Positions 35,562-44,737 of a stretch of DNA of 64,000 nucleotides are shown piece after piece (position 1 is the first letter of the stretch; each line of letters begins with the position of its first letter). Source of the DNA: Leptospira haakeii (lineage in GTDB: Bacteria; Spirochaetota; Leptospiria; Leptospirales; Leptospiraceae). The notes beneath the pieces are model-generated. The model did no database searches, was not told the origin of the DNA, and saw only the letters and a program-made list of their open reading frames with translations. The stretch covers positions 1 to 64,000 of the forward strand of contig NZ_NPEG01000006.1 of assembly GCF_002812045.1 (NCBI RefSeq). The letters run 5' to 3'. The translations under genes were made by a program, and so were the position numbers.

Positions 35562-37970
35562 TTATGAAACCTTTTTAAAATAATCTGTTGGACGGAACAT
35601 TCTTTGCACGTCGAACCCGGTATCCTCCAGTAAGTCTAGAAGTATAACATCCTTAATCCCTAGTTGAAAATAAATTTTTGCTAATAGTACAAGATTCTGA
35701 TGGTTTTTAGGATCTCTATACAACAGTTTTTCGGAATATGTTTTGGCCTTCTCCAATTCTCCTGTTTTCCAATAAGCCCATGCGGTGATATAAGCCAGAT
35801 CCTTGTCTTTAGGATCATCTGCGCTTAGTTTGGAGAAAAAGGAACATGCGATTTTTTTATCTCCATTCTTCCATATAAGAATACCTTTTTGTAGATTCTT
35901 TCTTTTAGAAGTCTCTTTCCATAGATCCCTGGATTTTTTTTGAGGATTTACTCTTCTGAAGATACGTACTAAACTTAAATCGTCTATATAATCTCCGTAT
36001 TCAGACATTCTATTCTTTAGTAGAACAAGATCTGCATTCGTATTCGAAACTTCTAATAAAAATGGTTCAGAAAATGAATGGATCTCACCATTTAACGTTC
36101 TGGATCTAAGATCTTCTCTTCCGTCAGAACCGAAAAGAATTGAATCATTCTCCTTTAGAGAAATACAATATACTTTCGGAATTTCCTTTAAAAAAGGAAT
36201 TCCCATCTTGTAAGAAGTATCCGTCTCTATAAATCCTGAAATATTGTTTCTAAGAAGAATAGATATTGGATGGCCAGCATTCAAAAAGAAGATACAGGAA
36301 TTTTCTGGATCCAAAACTGCCAAAACCCCGGTTGCATACAGATTTCCGTCAAAACCCTGGAATAATCCATGGATCTTTCTATATAAGGAAACGATCCATG
36401 TCTCGGGAGTATAAAATCCGGATGCGGAAGAATCGATATGAGACTTAAACATGGAAGAGGAGAGTAGTGCGCCCGTTGCTCCTTGTAGAGATTTTCCCAT
36501 TGCATCCACGTTTAGAATTGCTAAGAATTTCCTTTCTCCGATCAGGATCTCTTCTAAGCAAATAATATCCCCTCCAATCTCTCCTGGCTTGGATTTGAAT
36601 TCGAATTTTTTAAATTGGGAGACCATGGTCTCGATTTCAAAATCTCCGAAATTCCGAGAACTATTTTGAAAAGAAGACTGTAGAATGCTCATTAAGAAAT
36701 AATCTCCGTCCTGATTTTCCTTTAAGCTACGAACGTTCATTAAACTTTCAGAAAGTTCTTTCGTTTTTAAGGTAACTTCTTCTTGTAGATCTTCATTCCA
36801 ACTTTCTAAGCGATTTTTCATTTCTACAAATCTTCCCGAAACCCTGAAGGAACAGAATAGTATAAAGCCTAAAACGGAATATTCAGAACTTCTTGGAAAT
36901 ACAATCCATGCCCGAGCGGATATAATATCCAAAAGGATAGAAAATAATAAAAAACAGATCGATCCTAAAAAGCCCGCGCCATCTTGTTCAGTTAATCTGG
37001 CTTTAATACATCTAAATAAGATCCAAAGATATACAATCCAAGAGGGTTGTAGCAATGTTCGATTTAATTTATCCAGTTCTAAAGGATTGGAGGAATAGAT
37101 AAATAGGAAGGATACAAATCCAGCCCATAAGAATAGTGGAAATTCAAAAGGGTGATGCCTATCCCTGCAAAATTTTGAAAAGAAGAATGTGAAAAATGGA
37201 AATAGAAGGCTAAGAGAAATATATTCCACCTTCTTGCAAAATAAAAAATCCAATTCCAATTCGAATTTCCATTCCGAGCTAAAAAATGAAAATAGAAAGA
37301 ATAGGATAAGAAATATTCCAAAATAAGAATGGGATTCCAATTGTCTCTCTTGTAGGGAAAGAAAGACTAAATACATTCCTAATAGTAGAAATGTAGAGAT
37401 CAGGATTAGATAATAGATCTGAAATTTATAATGTTTTTGTAAAATATACTTCGAATTCCCGATACTCGGGATTCCCTCTAATACCCCTAATTCGCTTTCG
37501 AAATATTCTGAAACTAAGATTTCAATCCTGTTCTCATTTTTGATAGGAAGGGAATTATAAACCTTCTTCTTATCGTAGCTAAACTCAAATTTGTTCTCCT
37601 TTTCGGATCTTTCTGAAAGAAGTACACGATTCCAAAATAATTTTGTACCTTCCGAGGTTTTTCCAAGAAGAAGTGAAAGTTCACAATCGGGAAGTTCCGA
37701 AAAATAGATCGATTTAGAGATTAGAAGACTAGAATGGCCTAAGTCTGAAAGATTCCTGGGTAAAGAAAAGTTCCTGATCTTCTTACCGGAAAGTTCAGAA
37801 ACTTCCCAATCTTGTTCTAGGAAAATTAAAGATTCGCACGGATCCTTTTGATTGTTTGAAGGGAATATATTTGAATAAATCCAATCTTGGTATTCCAGAG
37901 AATGGAAGAATGTATTCGTTCCAATACTGAGTAGAACTGAAAATATGCAGATTCCTAATTTTGATTTCAT
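35562..37970 (-). CDS. Membrane-anchored SpoIIE/PP2C phosphatase with 7TM sensor and TPR tail
   Basis: An 802-residue signalling protein. After a signal peptide comes a periplasmic region of about 150 residues, then about seven membrane helices (roughly 185-375) of the 7TMR-DISM type. A coiled coil (RLESWNEDLQEEVTLKTKELSE) leads to a SpoIIE-type PP2C phosphatase with GEIGGDII, NVDAMGKSLQGATGALL, FGSDGRED and DDLSLVRI, the metal-binding aspartates. The C-terminal 100 residues form TPR-like helices. It probably dephosphorylates an anti-sigma-antagonist in a partner-switching system in response to an outside signal. A GGAGGCAGGT site precedes the ATG. Confidence 0.87.
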   Translation of the reverse strand: MKSKLGICIFSVLLSIGTNTFFHSLEYQDWIYSNIFPSNNQKDPCESLIFLEQDWEVSELSGKKIRNFSLPRNLSDLGHSSLLISKSIYFSELPDCELSLLLGKTSEGTKLFWNRVLLSERSEKENKFEFSYDKKKVYNSLPIKNENRIEILVSEYFESELGVLEGIPSIGNSKYILQKHYKFQIYYLILISTFLLLGMYLVFLSLQERQLESHSYFGIFLILFFLFSFFSSEWKFELELDFLFCKKVEYISLSLLFPFFTFFFSKFCRDRHHPFEFPLFLWAGFVSFLFIYSSNPLELDKLNRTLLQPSWIVYLWILFRCIKARLTEQDGAGFLGSICFLLFSILLDIISARAWIVFPRSSEYSVLGFILFCSFRVSGRFVEMKNRLESWNEDLQEEVTLKTKELSESLMNVRSLKENQDGDYFLMSILQSSFQNSSRNFGDFEIETMVSQFKKFEFKSKPGEIGGDIICLEEILIGERKFLAILNVDAMGKSLQGATGALLSSSMFKSHIDSSASGFYTPETWIVSLYRKIHGLFQGFDGNLYATGVLAVLDPENSCIFFLNAGHPISILLRNNISGFIETDTSYKMGIPFLKEIPKVYCISLKENDSILFGSDGREDLRSRTLNGEIHSFSEPFLLEVSNTNADLVLLKNRMSEYGDYIDDLSLVRIFRRVNPQKKSRDLWKETSKRKNLQKGILIWKNGDKKIACSFFSKLSADDPKDKDLAYITAWAYWKTGELEKAKTYSEKLLYRDPKNHQNLVLLAKIYFQLGIKDVILLDLLEDTGFDVQRMFRPTDYFKKVS

Positions 37971-38021
37971 ACCTGCCTCCGAAAAAACGGGTATGAAATC
38001 TATTAGATTGGTTGTACTTTT

Positions 38022-40055
38022 TTAGTTTTGTTCTGTTCCGATCTTAGAAGCAGCCAAATAACCTTCTAACATAGCGCGCTTAGCATCTATTCCGGAAGCA
38101 TCTTTTGCTCCACCTATCAAATAAGAAGGAATTCCACTTCTTTCCTTGCTAAAAGTCTCATACAAAGAAGCATCACTTGTTTGTCCTGCGCAAAGAATGA
38201 TAGAATCGCACTCTAAAGTTTTTGCCCCTTCTTTTTTAGTCTCAATCACAAGACCTTTATCTGTTACTTCTTTATAGGTAAGAGAAGAAAGGAAATCCAC
38301 TCCTTTGGATTGTAATTCTTGTAGAAGTGCCCAAGAGGTGGTTGCTCCAAGACCTGCTCCTACTTTTCCATTCCTTCTGAGAATAGAAACTTTCCTATGT
38401 GCGGTTTCCGGTTGGATCACAGCTTGTGTATAAGAATTCACATTGTACTTTTCGAAGTAAGTAGGAATATCCGGATCCTTCTCCTCAGTAAGTTTATGAG
38501 CAACATCCACACCGATTCCACCGCCACCGATAATAGCAACATTGGAACCTGGTTTGAATGTTCCATTCAGGAACTCAACATAACTTGCATGTGGTTTTTT
38601 GTCTAAGCCGGGAAGATTTAAATTTCTAGGAAGAACTCCAGTTGCAAAAATCACTGCATCCGGTTTCAGATCATCCAACATCTTGAGATCCGCTTTTGTA
38701 TTCAGACGAATATCCACTTTTAAACGAGGAAGTTCATTTTTGAAATAACGGATCGTTTCAAAAAATTCGAATTTACCAGGGATGGCTGCTGCAAGATTTA
38801 ATTGGCCACCTAGTTTTCCAGAAGCCTCTAAGAGAATTACTTCGTGGCCACGTAAAGCGGCAACTCTTGCGGATTCCATTCCCCCTGGTCCGGAACCAAC
38901 TACTACAACTCTTTGTTTTTTGGCCTGAGGAAGAGATTTCCAATCCAGTTCTCTGTTTGCAGAAGGGTTTACCAAACAAGAGACCATTTCTTCTTTGAAA
39001 GTATGGTCCAAACAAGCTTGGTTACAAGCTACACAAGTATTCACTCTTTCTGTTTGGTTTTCTTTGATCTTATTAACGATTTCTGCATCTGCTAAGAATG
39101 GCCTTGCCATGCTCACGATATCCGCTTCTCCAGCGTTCAATACTTGGATGATTGTTTCAGGCATATTGATCCTGTTGGAAGCGATGATTGGAATTCCCGG
39201 AACTGCAGTCTTTATTTTCCCTGCGATCTTTGCCCAAGCACCTCTTGGAACTAACTGAGAGATTGTAGGGATTCTAGACTCATGCCATCCGATTCCTATA
39301 TTGAGTGCATCTGCTCCCGCTTCTTTAAGTTCAGTTGCAAGTGCGATTACTTCTTCGAAGGTTGGGTTGCCCGGGATCAAATCGATCCCTGACATTCTTA
39401 CGATGACTGGAAATCCTGGACCCACTTGTTTGCGGACTTCTTTCATTGTTTCTATTGCAAATCTTCTACGATTTTCTGGTGAACCGCCAAACTCATCCGA
39501 TCTTTTGTTAGTCACTTCTGAGAAAAATTGGTTTACTAAATATCCTTCGGAAGCCATCACTTCTACGGCTCTAAAACCCACTTGTTTAGCACGTAATGCG
39601 GAAGATCCGAAATCTCGGATAGTTCTCCAAGCATCTTCCGTTGAAAGTTCTTTTGGTATGAATCGATTGATAGGTGCGCGTAGCGCAGACGGAGCAACGA
39701 GTTCTCTATGGTAGGCGTATCTTCCAGCATGGAATAATTGTGCGCAGAAAATTCCCATTGGTTTAAGAACAGAAGCGACTTTTTCAAGTTCTTGGCAGTC
39801 TTCTTCCTTTTGGAAATCGAAAAATATATTAGAACCTTTCCCTTCTGCATTCACCGAGATCCCGCCGGTGGTAATGAGTCCAACTCCTCCTTCGAATCTT
39901 TTGCCATAGAATGCAGCCATTCTATCAGCAGTTTTGGGCATTCCTTCTAAACCCAAGTGCATGGATCCCATAATGATACGATTCGAAATAGTTTCGGCTC
40001 CGATGTTTATCGGGCGAAAGATTGGGGAAATATCTAAAGAAGACACACAGTTCAC
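38022..40055 (-). CDS. NADH:flavin oxidoreductase, 2,4-dienoyl-CoA reductase (FadH-like)
   Basis: A 677-residue two-part enzyme: an N-terminal OYE-type FMN TIM barrel (1-340), a 4Fe-4S site (CVACNQACLD...VSCLVNP), then FAD and NAD(P)H Rossmann domains (VVVVGSGPGGMESARVAALRGHEV; NVAIIGGGGIGVDVA). Family members reduce 2,4-dienoyl-CoA during breakdown of unsaturated fatty acids. The GTG start at 40055 may be three codons early; a second GTG (40046) has AAAGG six bases upstream. A TetR-like palindrome lies 16 bases before the start. Confidence 0.9.
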   Translation of the reverse strand: MNCVSSLDISPIFRPINIGAETISNRIIMGSMHLGLEGMPKTADRMAAFYGKRFEGGVGLITTGGISVNAEGKGSNIFFDFQKEEDCQELEKVASVLKPMGIFCAQLFHAGRYAYHRELVAPSALRAPINRFIPKELSTEDAWRTIRDFGSSALRAKQVGFRAVEVMASEGYLVNQFFSEVTNKRSDEFGGSPENRRRFAIETMKEVRKQVGPGFPVIVRMSGIDLIPGNPTFEEVIALATELKEAGADALNIGIGWHESRIPTISQLVPRGAWAKIAGKIKTAVPGIPIIASNRINMPETIIQVLNAGEADIVSMARPFLADAEIVNKIKENQTERVNTCVACNQACLDHTFKEEMVSCLVNPSANRELDWKSLPQAKKQRVVVVGSGPGGMESARVAALRGHEVILLEASGKLGGQLNLAAAIPGKFEFFETIRYFKNELPRLKVDIRLNTKADLKMLDDLKPDAVIFATGVLPRNLNLPGLDKKPHASYVEFLNGTFKPGSNVAIIGGGGIGVDVAHKLTEEKDPDIPTYFEKYNVNSYTQAVIQPETAHRKVSILRRNGKVGAGLGATTSWALLQELQSKGVDFLSSLTYKEVTDKGLVIETKKEGAKTLECDSIILCAGQTSDASLYETFSKERSGIPSYLIGGAKDASGIDAKRAMLEGYLAASKIGTEQN

Positions 40056-40070
40056 CTTTCTTTTTATTTG

Positions 40071-40090
40071 AGTAGAACACTCGTTCTACT
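40071..40090. promoter_or_regulatory. TetR-type palindromic operator before fadH
   Basis: AGTAGAAC (40071-40078), spacer ACTC, GTTCTACT (40083-40090): a perfect 8-bp inverted repeat. The core AGAAC-N4-GTTCT resembles TetR/AcrR operators, including fatty-acid repressors. It sits 16 bases upstream of the reductase start. No regulator gene is in this window. Confidence 0.65.
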
Positions 40091-40177
40091 GAGAAAGGAT
40101 TTTACCTGAATTTAGAAAAGGCAACGGTTTTTCTAGGAATTTTGAAAATAGATACCGAACATGATTCGGCAAAAATT

Positions 40178-41698
40178 TCAATTCATTGAAAAACGATTTA
40201 ATGCGGAGATATACGCTTGAGAACAAGCCTCAATAATATCAGTGGAACTTGCTTTTCCGACGACTCTTTCTCCATGTTTTTCTAAAGTAACGGAAGCTTC
40301 TGCCAATGCGTCCTGTCCTTCTGTTACTGGAGAGATCACAAGCTTAATAAGTTCCACATCACCACTTATAGTGGCCTTCTGGATTGCTTTGAAGATAGAA
40401 TCTACTGGACCGTCTCCTGTTGCGGATTCTTCTTTTAGATTTCCTTCGATAGAAAGTCGGATACTTGCAGTAGGTGTACTTTTAGTTCCAGTGGTTACAT
40501 GAAAACTTTCTAATACATATTTATCGTTGGAAGATTTTCTGGATTCATCAGCGAATAATGCGCGAATATCCTCGTCGAAAATTTCCTTTTTACGATCTGC
40601 TATTTCCAAAAATCTTTGGTATGCTGCTTCTAATTCTTCCGGATGAGGGCTGAAGCCTAAACGAACGATCCTATCTTTAAATCCCGCTCTTCCGCTATGT
40701 CTTCCGAGTACCATTCGGTTGGATTGGATCCCGACACTTTCAGGAGTCATGATCTCATAGGTTTCCCTATTTTTCAAAACGCCATCTTGGTGGATTCCTG
40801 ATTCATGAGCGAATGCGTTTGCACCTACAACTGCTTTGTTAGGTTGTACCACCATCCCAGTGATCGTTTTTACAAGATAAGAAGCTTTTGCAATTTCTTC
40901 CGTTTGGATATTGGTTTGTATTCCGAATTTATCCTTACGCGTACGAAGGGCCATTACCACTTCTTCCATGGCTGTATTACCGGCTCTTTCTCCGATTCCA
41001 TTTACGGTACATTCTACCTGTCTTGCTCCGTTTAGAATGGCGGCAAGGCTATTAGAAGTAGCAAGCCCTAGATCATTATGACAATGCGCGGAGAAAATTG
41101 CCTTCTCACTTCCTTTTACATTTTGGATGAGAAATTTGAATAATTCTCCATATTCGTATGGTGTTGTATATCCTACGGTGTCCGGGATATTGATCGTGGT
41201 CGCACCGGCTTCAATCACAGCTTCACAAAGTTCTCTTAGGAACTCAGGCTCGGAACGAGTAGCATCTTCCGGAGAAAATTCCACATCATCCACATGGTCT
41301 CTGCAGATCTTGACTGCTTCTACAGCCATTTTCAAAACCTCGGAAGGATCCTTGCCAAGTTTGAATTTCATATGAATGGGGGAAGACGCGATAAAAGTAT
41401 GAATTCTTCTTTTTTTAGCCGGTATGATTGCTTTTGCAGCTGCTTCTAAGTCTGGACGAACTGCTCTTGCAAGAGCTGCGATGATCGGGCCTTCGATCTC
41501 TCTGGAAATTCTTTGGACTGCCTGGAATTGGACCGGGGAAGAAACCGGGAAACCTGCTTCGATCACATCCACATTCATTTTAGCGAGTTGGAGTGCGATC
41601 TCTATCTTCTCATTCTCGCTCATTGCCGCGCCTGGGCATTGTTCCCCGTCTCGGAGCGTGGTATCGAAAATCCGAACAAAATCCAAATTTGAGTTCAT
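40178..41698 (-). CDS. leuA: 2-Isopropylmalate synthase
   Basis: First enzyme of leucine synthesis: acetyl-CoA plus 2-ketoisovalerate to 2-isopropylmalate. The start is set at ATG 41698 (MNSNLDFVRIFDTTLRDGEQ); a TTG 27 bases upstream is in frame but lacks a ribosome site, and is less likely. The catalytic TIM barrel has FDTTLRDGEQCPGA, the metal ligands in FSAHCHNDLGLATSNS, and GIGERAGN. HESGIHQDGVLKN follows. The C-terminal regulatory domain (about 390-506) binds leucine for feedback inhibition. CimA has a similar fold, but this sequence keeps the LeuA form. Confidence 0.92.
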   Translation of the reverse strand: MNSNLDFVRIFDTTLRDGEQCPGAAMSENEKIEIALQLAKMNVDVIEAGFPVSSPVQFQAVQRISREIEGPIIAALARAVRPDLEAAAKAIIPAKKRRIHTFIASSPIHMKFKLGKDPSEVLKMAVEAVKICRDHVDDVEFSPEDATRSEPEFLRELCEAVIEAGATTINIPDTVGYTTPYEYGELFKFLIQNVKGSEKAIFSAHCHNDLGLATSNSLAAILNGARQVECTVNGIGERAGNTAMEEVVMALRTRKDKFGIQTNIQTEEIAKASYLVKTITGMVVQPNKAVVGANAFAHESGIHQDGVLKNRETYEIMTPESVGIQSNRMVLGRHSGRAGFKDRIVRLGFSPHPEELEAAYQRFLEIADRKKEIFDEDIRALFADESRKSSNDKYVLESFHVTTGTKSTPTASIRLSIEGNLKEESATGDGPVDSIFKAIQKATISGDVELIKLVISPVTEGQDALAEASVTLEKHGERVVGKASSTDIIEACSQAYISALNRFSMN

Positions 41699-41795
41699 AT
41701 GCTTGGAAAACTTCCCTAACTCCAAAATTATAGTCTGAATCGGGCCGTAAACCTAATAAATACCCGGTTTTGGCTTTCGGAGATTAGACCAGATT

Positions 41796-42134
41796 ATGGA
41801 GAAAGACTCTCTCAGTTTCTTTGGTACCAGCTTAAAAGCGGAAGATTGTTCTAAGTCAGCGAAACTTTACTCTGAACTTTTTGGCGGAGAAGTCCAGGTA
41901 TCTAGTCCCGGTCATGCGGAAATTCTTTTTTCAGAAAACCAAAGAGTGATCTTTAGTAAAGAAACAGAAGAATGTCCCGTAACTCCAGGAACCCTAGTTT
42001 GGAAGATTGTAAAGACCCAGGTCATATTTTTCGAAATCAAACTGTTAAGCTCCGGATTTCAGAAGGAGTCGGAAACGACTAAGTATTCTTCTTATCTAGA
42101 TCCTTGGCAGAATCGGCTCTGGTTATATTGGTAA
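41796..42134 (+). CDS. Small glyoxalase/VOC-like protein
   Basis: A 112-residue protein with an AEDCSKSAKLYSELFGGEVQ segment, which matches the start of a vicinal-oxygen-chelate module in which a helix is followed by a beta strand. Only one module is visible; a partner half would form by dimerisation. Metal ligands are not clear. The catalytic identity is unknown. It converges on the repeat and the transporter gene, and diverges from leuA. Confidence 0.6.
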   Translation: MEKDSLSFFGTSLKAEDCSKSAKLYSELFGGEVQVSSPGHAEILFSENQRVIFSKETEECPVTPGTLVWKIVKTQVIFFEIKLLSSGFQKESETTKYSSYLDPWQNRLWLYW

Positions 42135-42144
42135 TAAAAACAAG

Positions 42145-42278
42145 CTCTCCGTGTCTTTGTGCCTCTGTGCGATATTTAAAACTCTAAAATTGACACACAG
42201 AGGCACGGAGTCGCAGAGAAATAAATAAAGAATTATAGTGAATTCCAAAACCCGTACATCCTTTTAACTCTGTGTGAA
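42145..42278. repeat. Dispersed intergenic inverted repeat, copy 2
   Basis: CTCTCCGTGTCTTTGTGCC (from 42145) and an inverted unit CACAGAGGCACGGAG (42196-42210) pair as GCCTCTGTG/CACAGAGGC (9 bp) plus CTCCGT/ACGGAG with an 8-base bulge. A TTTTAACTCTGTGTGAA tail (42262-42278) matches copy 1 at the left edge. It lies between two convergent genes and could act as a bidirectional terminator as well as a mobile or REP-like element. Confidence 0.75.
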
Positions 42279-42281
42279 CCG

Positions 42282-42995
42282 CTATCCCGGGTAAGGCTGA
42301 ACTTCTTCTTTGCCTTCTTTGAGAGCTGCTTCTGCCATTTTATGAGCATCTTCTCCTAGATATTTTTCGATCCAATAATGGGCGAGGTAGATCAAAGGAG
42401 TGATCCCGATCGCAATAAAGATCTTATAGAAGAAGTTCGTGTAAGAAATAGAATTCAGTGTTTGGAAATCGTAAGTTCCCCAATAGGCAACAAAGATAAC
42501 GACATAAGAATCCAGCAGTTGTGAGAAAATTGTGGAGCCGGTGGCTCTCAGCCAAAGAAGTTTGTTTTTGGTCTTCTTCCGGATTAAATGGAAGACTTGG
42601 ATGTCCACAAGCTGTCCGATTAGGTAAGCCACGATAGAGCCTGTGATCACTTGCCCTGTATTAAAGAATACCACCTGAAAGGAATGATCATCTACTGGCG
42701 AATTTCCTGCCGCAGGAATAGCCATATCCAATTGAAGAAGGAAGAATGCCAAAACGATCATTACCATCCCAACGAGGGTTAGGTATCTTACACCTCTTCT
42801 TCCATAATACTCATTTAAAAGGTCCGTTACTATAAATGTGATCGGAAATGGAATTACACCTAAGGTCATGGTTAAGGCCTTACTTCCGATTGCTACTTGG
42901 AACCATTTAGAGCCAGTCACCTCTGCCATTAATAAGAAGGTTATGAAGATGGAACCTAAAACGAAAAATAGTTTGAAAGGTCGGTGAAACTGCAT
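42282..42995 (-). CDS. Queuosine precursor transporter (YhhQ/QueT2-like)
   Basis: A membrane protein of about 237 residues from ATG 42995, with about six hydrophobic helices; a TTG 27 codons upstream is open but gives a poor N-terminus. GVIPFPITFIVTDLLNEYYG and RATGSTIFSQLLDSYVVIFVAYWG are the signatures of the VUT/YhhQ family, which imports queuine or preQ0/preQ1 for tRNA modification. TLVGMVMIVLAFFLLQL and ITGSIVAYLIGQLVDIQVFHLI are further membrane stretches. No preQ1 riboswitch is evident upstream. Confidence 0.88.
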   Translation of the reverse strand: MQFHRPFKLFFVLGSIFITFLLMAEVTGSKWFQVAIGSKALTMTLGVIPFPITFIVTDLLNEYYGRRGVRYLTLVGMVMIVLAFFLLQLDMAIPAAGNSPVDDHSFQVVFFNTGQVITGSIVAYLIGQLVDIQVFHLIRKKTKNKLLWLRATGSTIFSQLLDSYVVIFVAYWGTYDFQTLNSISYTNFFYKIFIAIGITPLIYLAHYWIEKYLGEDAHKMAEAALKEGKEEVQPYPG

Positions 42996-43147
42996 CTGAG
43001 GAAAAATCTTGCGAATTAAGTCTCTGTCAATCAAAGAACAGATAGGATTCCTACAAACGTTTGACAGACAGATCAACTATAAATCACTGGAAGACAGTCG
43101 GTGCTTTACTTTTGGCCCCCGCGATTCGATAAATATATAGAGCTCAA

Positions 43148-44737
43148 ATGAATCCAAACGATGAACCTTACACCCCAGAGGACTTGATCCGCCCAGTCCC
43201 ATACCAAGCTAAAAAGCAGCCTCTCTGGCAAACAAGCCTAGTGAGCCTGACTTGGTTTTTGCTTTCCGGAATTTCTTTTTATCTAGGACTCCAAGCCCTA
43301 AAGGCGGATCCTAAAACTGCTTCTGCCCAAACTGGAACAGAACAGGTAGCATTCCAAAATACTACTCTCAAATCTGACCTTGCTCCTACAGATGGGGCCT
43401 GGGAATCTTGGAAGAAATGGTGGAATTCCAACAGTATTTCTTCCGAATCAGACGGGACTTCAAGCACCGTTAGTTCTTCAGCGTCTGAAATTGAAGAAGA
43501 TCCTGCTTTTAGAGCGTCTACCTGGTTTTCAGATTACGAGGCGATGAAACGTACAGTTCATCTATATAATGAGATCCATCCATTTATCTATGGATTTAAA
43601 GGAAGAGAGACTAATAACGGAGATCTTTATTCTCTTTGGGGATCCGCTCAAAAACACGCACGTGTTGCAGAACTTAGATCTTTAAATCCAAAAGTTAAGA
43701 TCATTCCTACTATTTTCCGTTGGGAAAATAAGAATGAAAAGATCTCTGAGAATATCGGTCTGAACGGACGTAATGATATCAGAGACAAACATATCCAGAA
43801 TATTCTATACGAAGTAGATACTTACGGTTTTGACGGTATTGATATAGATTATGAAGGAATGAGCTGCGAGAAAAAAGAGAAGTTCGAAGAATTCATTGTT
43901 ATTCTTTCCAAAGAAATCCACAAACGTGGCAAACTTCTTTCTGTAGCTGTTCACCCTAAAACTGCCGCTAAAAAAACCGGCCTAAAAGTATGTAAGGGTT
44001 TAAAAGAAAAAATTAATATGGATTTTGCTGAGAATTGGAGAGGTCCAATGACACACGATTACGCCTTCTTAGCAAAACATGCGGATCGTGTAAAGGTTAT
44101 GGCTTACGAACTTCATCCTCGTAAGTATAGAAACCCAGGACCTGGACCTCAAGCTCCAAACGTTTGGATCAGAAATATCATCACTTATGCAAAAGAAAGA
44201 GTTCCTTCTAAAAAATTGTATATGGCAATCCCAACTTACGGATATGATTGGGCTCTAAATTGTAATGCAAAGATCAAGGCTGTATATTGGTCAGATGCAT
44301 TAAAGCGCCAACAATTAGGTGTGACCAAACAACCTACAAATATCACCCAAGTGTTAGCAGATAATAAGAATTCGGATTCGTGGACAAATCTTTCCAAGTT
44401 TAGCTGGGTTCACCAAGGTAAAACCTACGAAGATCCAAGTATCTGGTATAAGTCGGAAGGTTGTGATCGTGTTGCATTCTTCATGAACAGAAAAGCTTTC
44501 GAAGAAAAAATGACTCTATTAAGATCTTATGATATTGGTGGATTCTCTTTCTGGCAGCTATTATCTGATAATGATCCGGGTATCAACGATTATTTAGAAT
44601 TACTTGTGACTAATAAACTTCCACCTGTTCCAAAGGCAAAAAAAATGCCTGAAACTCCGAACCCTGATGTAAAACAGGCGCCTCCGGAAGAAGGTCAGGA
44701 AGAAGCTAAGAACACACAGGATCTTGTCAAAAAATAA
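43148..44737 (+). CDS. Glycoside hydrolase family 18 (chitinase-like) protein
   Basis: A 529-residue protein anchored by one N-terminal membrane helix (TSLVSLTWFLLSGISFYLGLQAL, about residues 29-51), then a Ser/Thr-rich linker and a GH18 TIM barrel. The catalytic DGIDIDYE (DxxDxDxE) is near residues 228-235. KVMAYELHPR and GGFSFWQLLSDNDPG are also GH18 motifs. The C-terminus is a Pro/Glu-rich tail. The catalytic glutamate is present, so an active chitinase- or peptidoglycan-type glycosidase is plausible outside the cytoplasm. It overlaps the next gene by 14 bases. Confidence 0.87.
   Translation: MNPNDEPYTPEDLIRPVPYQAKKQPLWQTSLVSLTWFLLSGISFYLGLQALKADPKTASAQTGTEQVAFQNTTLKSDLAPTDGAWESWKKWWNSNSISSESDGTSSTVSSSASEIEEDPAFRASTWFSDYEAMKRTVHLYNEIHPFIYGFKGRETNNGDLYSLWGSAQKHARVAELRSLNPKVKIIPTIFRWENKNEKISENIGLNGRNDIRDKHIQNILYEVDTYGFDGIDIDYEGMSCEKKEKFEEFIVILSKEIHKRGKLLSVAVHPKTAAKKTGLKVCKGLKEKINMDFAENWRGPMTHDYAFLAKHADRVKVMAYELHPRKYRNPGPGPQAPNVWIRNIITYAKERVPSKKLYMAIPTYGYDWALNCNAKIKAVYWSDALKRQQLGVTKQPTNITQVLADNKNSDSWTNLSKFSWVHQGKTYEDPSIWYKSEGCDRVAFFMNRKAFEEKMTLLRSYDIGGFSFWQLLSDNDPGINDYLELLVTNKLPPVPKAKKMPETPNPDVKQAPPEEGQEEAKNTQDLVKK

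Noticed and set aside
37971..38021. Small AATCT/AGATT stem downstream of the dienoyl-CoA reductase
   Set aside because: A 5-bp AT-rich stem is too weak to call a terminator.
42996..43147. Possible preQ1 riboswitch or hairpin (CTGTCAA/TTGACAG) before the queuosine-precursor transporter
   Set aside because: No preQ1-I or preQ1-II core could be seen; the short inverted repeat has a loop of about 30 bases and no further support.
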